Positions 39,002-49,482 of a DNA stretch of 64,000 nucleotides are shown one piece after another. The translations under genes and the position numbers were made by a program. The stretch lies in NCBI GenBank assembly GCA_030668485.1, contig DAOUTW010000008.1, forward strand, positions 30,957 to 94,956, in the 5' to 3' direction. Numbering within the stretch: the first letter of the stretch is position 1; every line of letters begins with the position of its first letter. The stretch is from Candidatus Zixiibacteriota bacterium (GTDB lineage: Bacteria; Zixibacteria; MSB-5A5; GN15; JAAZOE01). A model generated the notes under the pieces. That model had not been told where the DNA came from. It made no database searches and was given only the letters and a program-made list of their open reading frames with translations.

Positions 39002-39328
39002 TTCTCTTGTTTTCGTAGCCCCAAGATAGTCAAAAATCGTAATTTGTCAAATGATTCCATGCCGCTATAATAGCCGTATTTATAAACTTAAACAGGCCTC
39101 ACTTCTTCCACGATTGGGTGAATAATTTGGGCCGCCCATCAAGTTTGCTCAGTGAAGCTCCAGCTAGCCATCTTAAGAAACCCGGAGCAGAACTCCGGGC
39201 CACGCGGCCAGGTACATATACTAGTCAACTGGTCCCGGGCACCCGGCGGCTTGTCAGGTTGATGCACCCTTCATACTTCAGGACACGCGAGGACATACAC
39301 TAACCATAAAATATAGCCTGACGAAGTG

Positions 39329-40012
39329 CTATTCCCTGACAATATACTCCAAATCTTCTTCTCTGGATGTCGGCAGTTTTACCAGTATCTCCTGAGTTTT
39401 ACTTTCCCCGCACCAGGTAACAGACAGCTGGAGCGTATCTTCATGGATCAACTCGCCAGCGAGTTTTTCTACTGGTGCAATAAGAATCGATCGAGTATAT
39501 AGAAACAGAGAAGTATCTGCAGTCCTTAAGATATAAACTTTGTCTATCCGAGTGCTGTCGTAATAGACCAAACGGTTCCCATTCGATTCTATGGCGTAGG
39601 GAATTGTATCGCATTCGAAAGGATCATCAGAAGAACCCATATCGAAGGCTATTGTGCCCAAACTTCTCATCGGAACACGTAGCATATAGTGTACTCGGTA
39701 GGATGATAATCCCTCTATTATGCTCTCTTTTAGCAGCAATAGGTCATTATCTATAAAATTGCCGCAGATATCATGGGGTCCCTGGATTTCAAGAAGCTTT
39801 GATTTTTTGAATTGATAACTTTCTGTCGACTCCACATACACGCTGAGTATATATGCATCAAAAGCAGACGGATTGAGGCGGCTGACAGTCACCTTAAAAG
39901 AATCATTCTCTATCGTCCGAACAGTTTCTGTGCAGCCAATCAACACGGTAAAATAAATGATTAACCCGGCCACGCAGATGGCTCTCAGACATATATTTAG
40001 AAGTGCCATCAT
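39329..40012 (-). CDS. Putative lipoprotein, paralogue 1
   Basis: Lipobox LIGC; close similarity to 40122-40808. Confidence 0.7.
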   Translation of the reverse strand: MMALLNICLRAICVAGLIIYFTVLIGCTETVRTIENDSFKVTVSRLNPSAFDAYILSVYVESTESYQFKKSKLLEIQGPHDICGNFIDNDLLLLKESIIEGLSSYRVHYMLRVPMRSLGTIAFDMGSSDDPFECDTIPYAIESNGNRLVYYDSTRIDKVYILRTADTSLFLYTRSILIAPVEKLAGELIHEDTLQLSVTWCGESKTQEILVKLPTSREEDLEYIVRE

Positions 40013-40121
40013 GGACAGTTCTCCTTCTTATCATACAAGTCAATACCCTTTTGTATATGGCCGGTGGCCCGCCCCTTGGGCGGGGTACTCATGTAAGCGG
40101 CACCCGGCACTCGACTACAAG

Positions 40122-40808
40122 CTACTCTATGACGATATATTCCAAATCCTCTTCTATGGATGTCGGCAATTTCACCAGTATATCTTGAGCTTTATCTTCC
40201 CCGCACCAGGTAACCGATAGGCGGAGCGTGTCTTCATGAATCAACTCGCCGTCGAGTCTGTCCACCGGCGCAATACGAATAACTCCGGTATGCCGAGTTT
40301 TTGCCGTGTCGACAATTTTTACAACATATACCCTATCGAGCCAAGTACGTTCAATAGATGCCCGGCGGTTGCCAGAATATTCTATGGAATAGGGGAGAGA
40401 GTCATTACTTGTAAATGGATAGAAGTACTCATCGGAGTTCATCTCAATTGTACCAATACATTCCATCGGAACTCGTATTAAAAAATCCAATCGAAAAGCA
40501 GGAAAAGGAGATGCATATGGTTCTTTAAGGACTAAAAGGTCGCCGCTTAAAAACCCTCCCTCGAGGTCATTCGGCCCTTGGATCTTACAAAGTTTCGTTT
40601 TATGAAATTGATTATCGCCTTTTTGCTCCAGATACACGCTCAGTATATATGAATCAAAGGCCGATGGGTTGAGGCATCTTACTATCACCCTAAACGCGTC
40701 GTTTTCTATTGTTCGGACAGTTTTCGTGCATCCGCCAAACCCGATGGCGGCAAAGATCATTCCGAGCACGCAGATGCGGGTCAAATATTTGATTAGAAAC
40801 GCCATCAT
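40122..40808 (-). CDS. Putative lipoprotein, paralogue 2
   Basis: Lipobox FGGC; shares TVRTIENDxFxV..LNPSAFDxYILSVYxE and the C-terminus with paralogue 1. Confidence 0.7.
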   Translation of the reverse strand: MMAFLIKYLTRICVLGMIFAAIGFGGCTKTVRTIENDAFRVIVRCLNPSAFDSYILSVYLEQKGDNQFHKTKLCKIQGPNDLEGGFLSGDLLVLKEPYASPFPAFRLDFLIRVPMECIGTIEMNSDEYFYPFTSNDSLPYSIEYSGNRRASIERTWLDRVYVVKIVDTAKTRHTGVIRIAPVDRLDGELIHEDTLRLSVTWCGEDKAQDILVKLPTSIEEDLEYIVIE

Positions 40809-40988
40809 GGACAGTTATCCTCTCTATCATACAAGTCAATACCCTTCTGTATATGGCCGGTGGCCCGCCCCTTGGGGCAGGTTCCAGCTTTTTGGGTACG
40901 CTTTCATCATTGACAATTTCCGTTTAAACCAAGCAGGAACGTACCGCAAGCGATTTTACACACCAATCTTTATGATCGACACCCCCCC

Positions 40989-41537
40989 CTACAACCCCAA
41001 CACATCCCCTATCTTCATCATGCCGTCTTTGACCAGCGTCAGGAAATCCGGTAGTTCGAGACCGAGGTTGGAGCAGGCCGCCATGTTTTCGCGCTCCGCA
41101 CCGGCGGCAAACCGTTTTTCCTTGAACCGCCGCAGCATAAATTCGACATCGACACCCTCAAGACGCTTCCCCGGATGCATCAAGGCACAGGCAACCAGAA
41201 ATCCGGTAGTCGGATCGGTGGCATACAAGGCCCAATCCATCCGCGTCTGACAGGGCGTATGCCCCGGATGACAACGAATAGCACTTATCATCTCCTGCGG
41301 CAGATGATAATCTTTGAGCCATTCCTCGGTGATAAAGGTATGCTGCTGTGGTTTCTTGACCGTTTTGTCATAATCGAGATCATGCAAAAGCCCGGTCAGC
41401 CCCCAAATTTCAACATCCTCACCGAAATGCTCGGCCAGCCGGATCATGCCCGCCTCGACGGCATAGATATGTTTACGCAGGTTGATATTTTTGATTTTGC
41501 TTTCCATCAGGGAGGCAGCTTCTTCACGAGTAATCAT
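40989..41537 (-). CDS. HD/HDIG domain phosphohydrolase
   Basis: HIYAVEAGM...GLLHDLDYDK. Confidence 0.85.
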   Translation of the reverse strand: MITREEAASLMESKIKNINLRKHIYAVEAGMIRLAEHFGEDVEIWGLTGLLHDLDYDKTVKKPQQHTFITEEWLKDYHLPQEMISAIRCHPGHTPCQTRMDWALYATDPTTGFLVACALMHPGKRLEGVDVEFMLRRFKEKRFAAGAERENMAACSNLGLELPDFLTLVKDGMMKIGDVLGL

Positions 41538-41546
41538 CTATCTACC

Positions 41547-43511
41547 TCAATCGAGAAAATTCCAGTTAATCCCCCAGCTTTGGAACCAGCCGGTATAGGA
41601 ATATCCTTCGGGTCTTTCCTGATACTGACTGAGAGCATTATGCATCATATAATAAAAGGTAAAATCTTTCAGCGTGGCGTTGACGCCCCAGTCGACCATC
41701 GCCGTCGTGTTCAGTTCCTGCAACGTATATGAAAGCGGTCTCTCGAAATAAGTGATATCGCCGAAGAGACGGACATGCACATTGTATTTTTCGATATAGC
41801 GTTTCAGGCCGAGTTGACCGTACACCTGCCATCGCGGCGAATACGGCGTTTTGTCGCCGTACCGGTCGGAATCGATACGCCGGGCGGTGGCCGAAGCTTT
41901 GCCGTAAAACCACCAGAGGTCGTGGAAACTACCGCTTATATTGGCGTCGGCAAAAGTTACCTTGTCGTTTTCCGGAGTAATCTCGACACTGGGGTATTGA
42001 TCGAAGGTCTGTTCGTAATAGATCAAGTCTTTTGCCGTACCGGCATTGAATGAGGTCGAAATCTCGAATTTATCGGTGATGAATTGAATCGTCGCATTCC
42101 CGGTCAGCTTCTTCTCCGCCTTAAGATCGGTGTTGCCCCTCTCGTTGTATAGGCCCAGAGTTCCCTCCGGCAAATACAGATCGGTCAGGTCGGGCCAGCC
42201 CGATAGATAACCGCTGGAAACTGTCACTTGCCACCGCTGCCCGATCCGGCGCGAGTATCCGCCGGCGGCCTCGACAGCAATGTCCTGCAGTTCGGCGTCG
42301 CGCAACCGTCCAAAGAAAAACAAACGGCCACCTTGCAGATCGATCATCCCGGAGAGATCGCCGTAGCCGTAATACCGGGTCGCAAAGTAGCGATTAATAT
42401 AAAACTGCTCTTTGCCGAAACGGATCGACGCCTGGTAGAGACCACCATTGCGTGCCAGCAGGTATGACAGATCGGTATAGGTATCGCGGGGGCGAATGGT
42501 TTTGGTTATGTCGGCTGATCGGGATAGATTGAGATTATATCGGCCGGTCAAGACGCCGCCGAAAAATTCCTGGCGGGTTATCGATACCGCATATTGCTCG
42601 TCGCGGCGCAGCCTCCGGTAGGATAAATAGCCTCCCTTGCGCCGATAAACTCCGACACTGGCATCCAGGGTGGTGCGATAATTGAACCGGCGAAACAACC
42701 GGGCTTTAATATTATAGCTGTCGTCGTCAACATTGGAAACGAAGCCGTCCCCTTTCCGATAATCGGTGGAAAAGGCGAAACCGAGATCAGGAGTCAACAT
42801 GCGAGCCACCCGGCCCCGGGTGTAAGCATAACCGAATGCGCCCCGCTCAACGGTAAATTTCGTTACCGCCGGACCTTCGGGGATCCGGAACGGTTCGAGA
42901 TAGAGAAGCGACAGAGCGCCGGAAAGAGAGTTGTATCCGGCCAGAGGCCCTTCAACAATCGCAGCCCGCGCCACATCGCCGGTAATAATATCATTAAAAT
43001 CGATCAGGCCGTCACCGGGAATGGTTCGATCATACGGCGCCAGTTCATTATTCCCCGATCTGACAGTCATCCGGTCACCAGGCATCCCGAACGGCGCTAC
43101 CGTTGTCCGAAGGGGCGTTTCCAGAGAGGTGAGAGCGAAATAGGATGCTTCGTGGTATAGAAAGCCGGCCGCATCGCGCGGATAGAGATCGGCTTGTTGA
43201 ACATCGAACCGGTACTCATGGCGTGCAAAATAATGGATGAGACTGTCGAGCAGTTGCGGCGGCGGCGGCAGCGGCGGTATTTCAACGGTTGTGGTGGTAT
43301 CAATGCCAAGGCTGTCAAGGCTGATCATAGTGCTGTCGTCGATGGCCGCCGCAGAATCGACCGCCGGAGTACTAACGGAGTCGGAAGCGATGGAATCGAT
43401 TGCCGGAGAATCAGCCGGTGTTTCATCGGTATTCTGAGCTTGGATATTAATCCCGGGCAGAAAGCAGAGTAACATCAATACTCCGATTATGGCCGGTTGA
43501 CGCAGCATCAA
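41547..43511 (-). CDS. TonB-dependent receptor-like outer membrane protein
   Basis: Signal peptide, plug-like region (PGDGLIDFNDIITGDVARAAIVEGPLAGYNSLSGALSL), long beta-strand-rich barrel. Confidence 0.7.
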   Translation of the reverse strand: MMLRQPAIIGVLMLLCFLPGINIQAQNTDETPADSPAIDSIASDSVSTPAVDSAAAIDDSTMISLDSLGIDTTTTVEIPPLPPPPQLLDSLIHYFARHEYRFDVQQADLYPRDAAGFLYHEASYFALTSLETPLRTTVAPFGMPGDRMTVRSGNNELAPYDRTIPGDGLIDFNDIITGDVARAAIVEGPLAGYNSLSGALSLLYLEPFRIPEGPAVTKFTVERGAFGYAYTRGRVARMLTPDLGFAFSTDYRKGDGFVSNVDDDSYNIKARLFRRFNYRTTLDASVGVYRRKGGYLSYRRLRRDEQYAVSITRQEFFGGVLTGRYNLNLSRSADITKTIRPRDTYTDLSYLLARNGGLYQASIRFGKEQFYINRYFATRYYGYGDLSGMIDLQGGRLFFFGRLRDAELQDIAVEAAGGYSRRIGQRWQVTVSSGYLSGWPDLTDLYLPEGTLGLYNERGNTDLKAEKKLTGNATIQFITDKFEISTSFNAGTAKDLIYYEQTFDQYPSVEITPENDKVTFADANISGSFHDLWWFYGKASATARRIDSDRYGDKTPYSPRWQVYGQLGLKRYIEKYNVHVRLFGDITYFERPLSYTLQELNTTAMVDWGVNATLKDFTFYYMMHNALSQYQERPEGYSYTGWFQSWGINWNFLD

Positions 43512-44029
43512 CGGGTTTCCCGTACAGCAAGTTTGACGATCAGCGGATAGCAGGCAGGGAAAATCAGGCCGTTGGATACGATCGTGATCAGGGCGAACAT
43601 CAATCCGGCCGAGAGTGATTCCCAGAATGGCCCGAACAGCCAGGCCGATACGACGCTGACCAGAATTTGAAAGATTAATCCTGAAACGACACCCAACAAG
43701 GCGAACATGGCAAAACCTCTGGGAACAACGGCGCGCATAATTGCCGATCCGGCAACCGTGGCGCCGAGGGCGCCGACGATTATCATGCCGACTACCTGGG
43801 CAATGGTTGTCGGCACCGGAGCCATGCCGAAAGGGTTGAATACGGTCCAGAGGAACATTCCGAGGCCGCCGGCAGCCATTCCGGTTTTGCCTCCGAAAAG
43901 GGCGCCGCAGGTAAATACGGCAATAAAAGAAAGACTGACATTGGGGAGATAAACGCTGGCAAGCGCAAGAATATAGGCCAGGGCGGAGAACAGCGCCACC
44001 CTGGCCGCAAATTTCCCGTCAATTTTCAT
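43508..44029 (-). CDS. ECF transporter S component-like membrane protein
   Basis: ~6 TM segments, FGGKTGMAAGGLGMFLWTVFNP. Confidence 0.7.
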   Translation of the reverse strand: MKIDGKFAARVALFSALAYILALASVYLPNVSLSFIAVFTCGALFGGKTGMAAGGLGMFLWTVFNPFGMAPVPTTIAQVVGMIIVGALGATVAGSAIMRAVVPRGFAMFALLGVVSGLIFQILVSVVSAWLFGPFWESLSAGLMFALITIVSNGLIFPACYPLIVKLAVRETR

Positions 44030-46107
44030 CGCAACACGACAAATTTCTTTATCTGCTTTTCATCTTTGAATTTAATCACCGCCAGGTATGGTCCGGCGGC
44101 CACCAGTTCACCGCCTTCATTGGTATAATCCCATTGGTGAGCCGAAACCCTGGTGTCGTTTATGGTCAACTCGACTCCACGCCCTTCGATTCTCTGAACC
44201 ATCTCACCCGCCAGGGTCAGAATAGTCACCGACCAATCGATCTGGCCGCGATCCGACGATTGATAATTTACCGGAAAGGTTATAAGCTCATCGTTCTGGA
44301 TCCAAGCCGGATTGGGAAATGGTTCGCCGAAGATCAGCCCGGTGGCTGATATGGAAAAGACCCCTTCATTCTGTACCATTATTCCTGGATTTTCCACATC
44401 CGAAATTCTTATCAGGCAGAAATCAGATTCTATATTTGGTACCGGCCAGGGATACTGACCGTTGTTGGCCGTCGAGTTTACTACGTTCGACCAGGTGGCC
44501 CCATTGTCATCGGAAAATTCAATTTTAACGCTGTCTCCGGCATCAACCAGGCTCCAGCGGATGACAAATTCCCGCCCAGCATCAACTGTATCGCCCGCGT
44601 TAGGTCGGAGAACTCCATCGCCCATGGTGCTCACAGTCAAAGAATAGCCGACCTGCTTCGCATTTCCGCCCAGAACCGACAATATCAATGCAATCTTGTC
44701 GAAGTCGGCGGCATCCGGGATTTGGATCACCGATGTCACCGTATCATAATCGATATGTTCAACCACAACCGGCTGACCGATATCATCCTGCATACCCACC
44801 AGGGTTATACCCCAGGAATCCGCCGTTTCCGGTTCGAACTCGATTTTTATACCCAAGCTCATTAGATCGACATTCTCAAGCATGATATAGTTGGCGCCAA
44901 GATTGTCGGGGGTAATACTGTCTCCGAGAGCCACAGTCGTCGGATAATCGATTATCCTCGCTGCGAGGTTAACGGTGTCATAGTTGATTGCTTCCGGGAA
45001 ATAATCACCCGATTTGAAGCGGTGCTTGGTAAACAGATTCCAGAGAGCAAACTCCTGGAATTCGCTCTTCAGATCCGAAGTATCGCCCGACCTGCTTTTT
45101 ATTGCATCATCGGCAGCCAGCCACCAGTTAGGCCCCGAAACTTCGCCGCAGCCTTCCCAAATATCTCTGACGATAACGCTTCCATACCTTTCGGCCAGAA
45201 AGATCGGGAAAATAACCGAGGCATACATATGCAGATTGCGCCAGTAATTAATTGTCGGCGATCCCAATACCGTACCGGTGCGAATCGACCATTGCGGGAC
45301 ATCATAAAAATAAAGCAAGTAGTTGATATAGTCGTCTATATCATCGTAATGTTCCTCTTCCATGAAGACCGCCGACATCTCGATCCAGGCCGGATTGAAG
45401 TCGGGTGAGGATCCTTCCAACTCGCTGGCATCGATACCGAACTGAACGGTGTGAAAGAACTCATGGGCAAGACTGACCCGGAGCGCATTGAGCCGATTCA
45501 TTTCATAACCAGGGAAGCCTTCATAATCGTTTTCGATAAACATATAGGTCGTCATCGTCAAAGGAATCGTCGCCTGCACCGAATCGCGCACCGTCGCTCC
45601 ATAAGCCGGGAAATGGACGAAGTAGATATCCAAGAGTCCGTTTCCTCCGCCGTTGTAATATCCGTCTGAAATCGGGGGAGGATAGCCCAGGTCGCCCACG
45701 GTATGTTCCCAAACCGAGTCGCAGATCTTGCCGGCTTCGAATATATAATTGGGAACACCGGCCATGCTGTCCTGAACGTCGAACTGATATATCCGGTTGG
45801 CTCCTGTACCGGTATAATGGAGCAGGAAATGGTTGGTACTATAGGTATAAGACATAGTGTCTTCGCGCTCGTAATAGGCCGCTTTCGAATCGACCCCTTT
45901 GGGCTGACTGGATATTAGGGCATTCAGTATCGGAGTGGCGCATTTGATCGGCGGTTCCTCGCCATTGCGCACCGCGTCGGCAAGCTCTTCAAACATTGTC
46001 GTGACGGTTTCATTGTACTGCAGCCATTGTTCGGCCGACATCTCCTCCGCCGACAAGACGGCGCCCGACACCAGACATATAAATAATAATAGACTGATTT
46101 TTTTCAC
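44026..46107 (-). CDS. Secreted MXAN_6640-type putative metalloprotease with C-terminal sorting domain
   Basis: HEFFHTVQFGID zinc motif; GTG start at 46107 with AGGAG upstream; C-terminal FlgD/T9SS-like tail QIKKFVVLR. Confidence 0.75.
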   Translation of the reverse strand: MKKISLLLFICLVSGAVLSAEEMSAEQWLQYNETVTTMFEELADAVRNGEEPPIKCATPILNALISSQPKGVDSKAAYYEREDTMSYTYSTNHFLLHYTGTGANRIYQFDVQDSMAGVPNYIFEAGKICDSVWEHTVGDLGYPPPISDGYYNGGGNGLLDIYFVHFPAYGATVRDSVQATIPLTMTTYMFIENDYEGFPGYEMNRLNALRVSLAHEFFHTVQFGIDASELEGSSPDFNPAWIEMSAVFMEEEHYDDIDDYINYLLYFYDVPQWSIRTGTVLGSPTINYWRNLHMYASVIFPIFLAERYGSVIVRDIWEGCGEVSGPNWWLAADDAIKSRSGDTSDLKSEFQEFALWNLFTKHRFKSGDYFPEAINYDTVNLAARIIDYPTTVALGDSITPDNLGANYIMLENVDLMSLGIKIEFEPETADSWGITLVGMQDDIGQPVVVEHIDYDTVTSVIQIPDAADFDKIALILSVLGGNAKQVGYSLTVSTMGDGVLRPNAGDTVDAGREFVIRWSLVDAGDSVKIEFSDDNGATWSNVVNSTANNGQYPWPVPNIESDFCLIRISDVENPGIMVQNEGVFSISATGLIFGEPFPNPAWIQNDELITFPVNYQSSDRGQIDWSVTILTLAGEMVQRIEGRGVELTINDTRVSAHQWDYTNEGGELVAAGPYLAVIKFKDEKQIKKFVVLR

Positions 46108-46109
46108 TT

Positions 46110-46961
46110 TTAACTCCTGACGTCTCCGCGCTTTCCGGCGCGTTTTTGCCATGCTTCTTTCATGTCGACCAGGAATTCTTCCGGTACATTTTCCTGACCA
46201 ATAGATCCGTAGCGACCGTTGCGGTTATGAGAATCGGAACCGCCGGTGATAAATAATCCGTGGCGTTTCGCCAGTTGGCGATATTTCTTCCGGGTGGCGC
46301 GATTATGAGTGGGATGAAATATTTCCAGCCCATCCAAACCGTTTGCCGCCAGTTCTTCGATCATATCATCTTTTTTTGTCAATGCGGGATGAGCCATAAC
46401 GGCCACCCCCCCGGCTTCATGTATCAATTCAATCGCCTCAGCCGGTGTCAGCTTCGCTTTGGGCACATAAACCGGCCCGTTAAGGCCGAGATATTTGTCG
46501 AAGGCTTCATTATACGATGACACACAGCCTCTTTTTACCATCGCCTCAGCCAGATGAGGACGCCCCACGACGGCCTCGCCGGCCGCTTCCAGGACATCGT
46601 CGTATTTGATATCAAAGCCCAAATCGACCAGCCGTTCTATCATTCTTTTACCCCGTTCGGACCTGATCCGCCGAAATCTATCAAGCGTTTCCAGCAGCCG
46701 GCCGTAATCGGGGCGAAAAAGGTATCCCAGGAGATGAGTATCATCGTCGGCTTTCGATGCCGAGAGTTCGATTCCCGAAATAACTTCTATATTTTTGTCA
46801 CGCGCATACTCTGCAGCCTCGATATAACCCGAAACGACATCATGGTCGGTGATCGAGATCGCCTTCAACTTTATTTTCAGGGCCCGATCAACTATTTCCT
46901 TCGGGGTCTGTTTGCCGTCAGAGTGACTACTGTGAACATGCAAATCAACGAAATCAGGCAT
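46110..46961 (-). CDS. PHP-domain phosphoesterase
   Basis: VDLHVHSSHSDGKQTP, ISITDHD. Confidence 0.92.
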   Translation of the reverse strand: MPDFVDLHVHSSHSDGKQTPKEIVDRALKIKLKAISITDHDVVSGYIEAAEYARDKNIEVISGIELSASKADDDTHLLGYLFRPDYGRLLETLDRFRRIRSERGKRMIERLVDLGFDIKYDDVLEAAGEAVVGRPHLAEAMVKRGCVSSYNEAFDKYLGLNGPVYVPKAKLTPAEAIELIHEAGGVAVMAHPALTKKDDMIEELAANGLDGLEIFHPTHNRATRKKYRQLAKRHGLFITGGSDSHNRNGRYGSIGQENVPEEFLVDMKEAWQKRAGKRGDVRS

Positions 46962-48489
46962 TCATAATTTTCTGATCGACAATCCGTAAAACCTCTTCGA
47001 CCAGCGCTTCTCCTCTTGCCTTATAACCCTCAAATTCCCCTGTAAGTTTCCCCACAAAATCAGTATCGCCAAGACCGCTGATATTAATTCTGACGTTCAA
47101 GATAGCGCCGTCCATAGCCGCCTTGGCCATGAGGGCCCCCACTCCGGCATCGGAAATCGAATTAACATTTCCTTTTTCGGCGACAACCTTCACCAGCGAA
47201 AGCACTTCCAGCGATTTCTCGGCCACTTTCAAGGGCACCAGAGCAGCGCCTTTGTTGGCATCTTCAATCCCAACGGCTCGGGCTTTAACCTCCGCCTCGG
47301 TGTCTTTCGGCAGTTTGAAAGCGACCATAACGCGGTCGAAAGCCTCTTTGTCTTTGATAATAAGATCCATCAATTCCCTGCGCAAAACCTCGGATCGAGC
47401 CAGAATGGCGCTGATCTCGTCATGCACGGTTTTATATTTTTTCTTGGAAACGGTCAACCGGCTGACCATAGAAGTCAGGGCTGCGCCGAGAGCACCGGCT
47501 GCCGAAGCAACCGATCCGCCGCCCGGAGCGGGCGATGAGGAGGCGACTTCATTGAAGAATTCTTCCCCGGAACGCTGCTGCATCTCGGCCGCAGTTTTCA
47601 GTTTTTCCTCGAGGATTTGATCACTGGAAAAGTTTTCAAGACGCAGGTAGAAATCGGCCGCCTTGATCAAGGCGGCATTCGGTACCAGCCCGATAATTTC
47701 GGTCGATGTCACCGCGACGCCGAAACGTTCGGCTTCGATCTTGATCATTTCAAAAACACGATGCATCGGGGTTTTCTTGAAATTGACCAGGTTCATCGAC
47801 ACCTGGACGCAGTTGCGATCTTCGATTTCAAAGCCGAGCGCTTTGCAGAAGGCAAAACCGCCGGAACGGCTCCGGATCGCCTTGGCGATTTTTTTCGCCA
47901 CTTTGATATTGTTAGTGCCAAGATAGGCGTTGAAAGCAACCAGCGGCAGACGGACACCGATAACTGTCGCGCCCGCTTTGAGGTTCATTTTATCCGGACC
48001 GAAGTCGGGCTTCCGTTTTGGATTGACTCCCATCTCGTCGCGGAGACCTTCATATTCCCCTTTGCGAATTTTCGCCAGGTCCTTGCGGGCAGGACTGGTA
48101 GCCGCCTCTTCATACATATAAACCGGTATCTGCAATTTTTCGCCGATATCCTGGGCCAGTTCCCTCGCCAGTTGCACCGTTTCGGCAACTGTCATTTCCG
48201 AAATCGGGATAAACGGACAAACATCGGTGGCTCCCATCCGAGGATGCTCACCGGTATGAGTTTGCATATCGATCAATTCGGCCGCTTTTTTATAGGCCAG
48301 AAAGGCCGCCTGCTTGACCTCCATCGGGGAACCGACAAAGGTGACCACCGCCCGGTTATGGCTGGCATCCATCTCATGATCAAGCAGCGTGATTCCTTCG
48401 ACCGAGGTGATTTCGCGGATGATTTCATCTATAACTTCCGGACGCCGTCCCTCTGAAAAATTGGGGACGCATTCTACCAATTGTGCCAT
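46954..48489 (-). CDS. Bifunctional glutamate formimidoyltransferase / formimidoyltetrahydrofolate cyclodeaminase
   Basis: ECVPNFSEGRRPEVI N-terminal domain; C-terminal VASSSPAPGGGSVASAAGALGAALTSMV. Confidence 0.93.
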   Translation of the reverse strand: MAQLVECVPNFSEGRRPEVIDEIIREITSVEGITLLDHEMDASHNRAVVTFVGSPMEVKQAAFLAYKKAAELIDMQTHTGEHPRMGATDVCPFIPISEMTVAETVQLARELAQDIGEKLQIPVYMYEEAATSPARKDLAKIRKGEYEGLRDEMGVNPKRKPDFGPDKMNLKAGATVIGVRLPLVAFNAYLGTNNIKVAKKIAKAIRSRSGGFAFCKALGFEIEDRNCVQVSMNLVNFKKTPMHRVFEMIKIEAERFGVAVTSTEIIGLVPNAALIKAADFYLRLENFSSDQILEEKLKTAAEMQQRSGEEFFNEVASSSPAPGGGSVASAAGALGAALTSMVSRLTVSKKKYKTVHDEISAILARSEVLRRELMDLIIKDKEAFDRVMVAFKLPKDTEAEVKARAVGIEDANKGAALVPLKVAEKSLEVLSLVKVVAEKGNVNSISDAGVGALMAKAAMDGAILNVRINISGLGDTDFVGKLTGEFEGYKARGEALVEEVLRIVDQKIMNA

Positions 48490-48492
48490 AAT

Positions 48493-49482
48493 CTAACTCC
48501 GCTTCTTTGCAGTTTTATTTGCAGATTTTGATTTTCGTTTATATCGAGCTTTCAGCCCCCAGGCCAAAAGAGGGATCATCAGTTCGTGATGGCCGACAAA
48601 GTTGTAACCGGTTCCGCCATGCATGGTCGGCCGATGAACGACATTGGTCGCCGGGCGATAATGATTGATCATGTCGAAATTGGCGGTGATTATCTTATGC
48701 GGTTTGCCGTAGATGTTGCGCGAAACCGTCAGCGCCTTGAGGAAAACCTCCGGCAAAATTACCGCCGATCCGATGTTTATAAAGACTCCCCCGCCTTCGG
48801 CGCGGGAAATTTGGTGAGCCAGGATCTTGAAATCATGATGACTCGCGCGAGCCGCGGCGGCGGCGTCATATTGAGGATGCTGGCAGACGATATCGGTGTC
48901 GACGGCGATATGGATCATCGCTGGCAGGCCCAGACGATTGCAAGTGGCCAGCAGCGAATGTCGGCGATAACGGTTGGCTTTGTCATCAAGGACAATTCCG
49001 GCCGATTGGCCCAGTCCAAGTCCTTGATCCGAGGCATATTGAGTGGCTGTCGTAAATAACTTTGCGGTTTGGGCCGACATGCCGAAACTACCGTCGCCGA
49101 TACCGGCGGCAACATCCTCGGAGGTCTCGCCCACCATCGCAATCTCTGAATCATGAATCAACCCGGCCCCATTAAGGCATAGCCCGGTAATCAGCCCCTG
49201 TTTCATCAAGTCGATCAGAATCGGATTGAGACCGACTTTGATGACATGGCCGCCGGCCATAATTATAACCGGTTTGCCTTTGCGGCGGGCAGCTATAATC
49301 GAATCGATCAGCGCCTGGATATCTCCCGCTTTGAGGAATTTAGGCAGGCTGTCAAAAAAGGCTTCGGCCCCGGCGCTGCCGGGAATACCGGCCAGATTTT
49401 TCGACGATGCCAGCGACTTTCGCCTGGCCAGCGAAATCGTCTTGACGCGCTTGAGATCGACGGTATCGAATTTCGCCCTCAA
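48493..49482 (-). CDS. Conserved protein, possible deoxyhypusine synthase-like fold
   Basis: PVIIMAGGHVIKVGLNPILIDLMKQGLITGLCLNGAGLIHDSE; distant resemblance only. Confidence 0.5.
   Translation of the reverse strand: MRAKFDTVDLKRVKTISLARRKSLASSKNLAGIPGSAGAEAFFDSLPKFLKAGDIQALIDSIIAARRKGKPVIIMAGGHVIKVGLNPILIDLMKQGLITGLCLNGAGLIHDSEIAMVGETSEDVAAGIGDGSFGMSAQTAKLFTTATQYASDQGLGLGQSAGIVLDDKANRYRRHSLLATCNRLGLPAMIHIAVDTDIVCQHPQYDAAAAARASHHDFKILAHQISRAEGGGVFINIGSAVILPEVFLKALTVSRNIYGKPHKIITANFDMINHYRPATNVVHRPTMHGGTGYNFVGHHELMIPLLAWGLKARYKRKSKSANKTAKKRS

Noticed and set aside
38258-39070. 270-aa plus-strand ORF
   Set aside because: Antisense to the class V aminotransferase.
47617-48456. 279-aa plus-strand ORF
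   Set aside because: Antisense to the FTCD gene.
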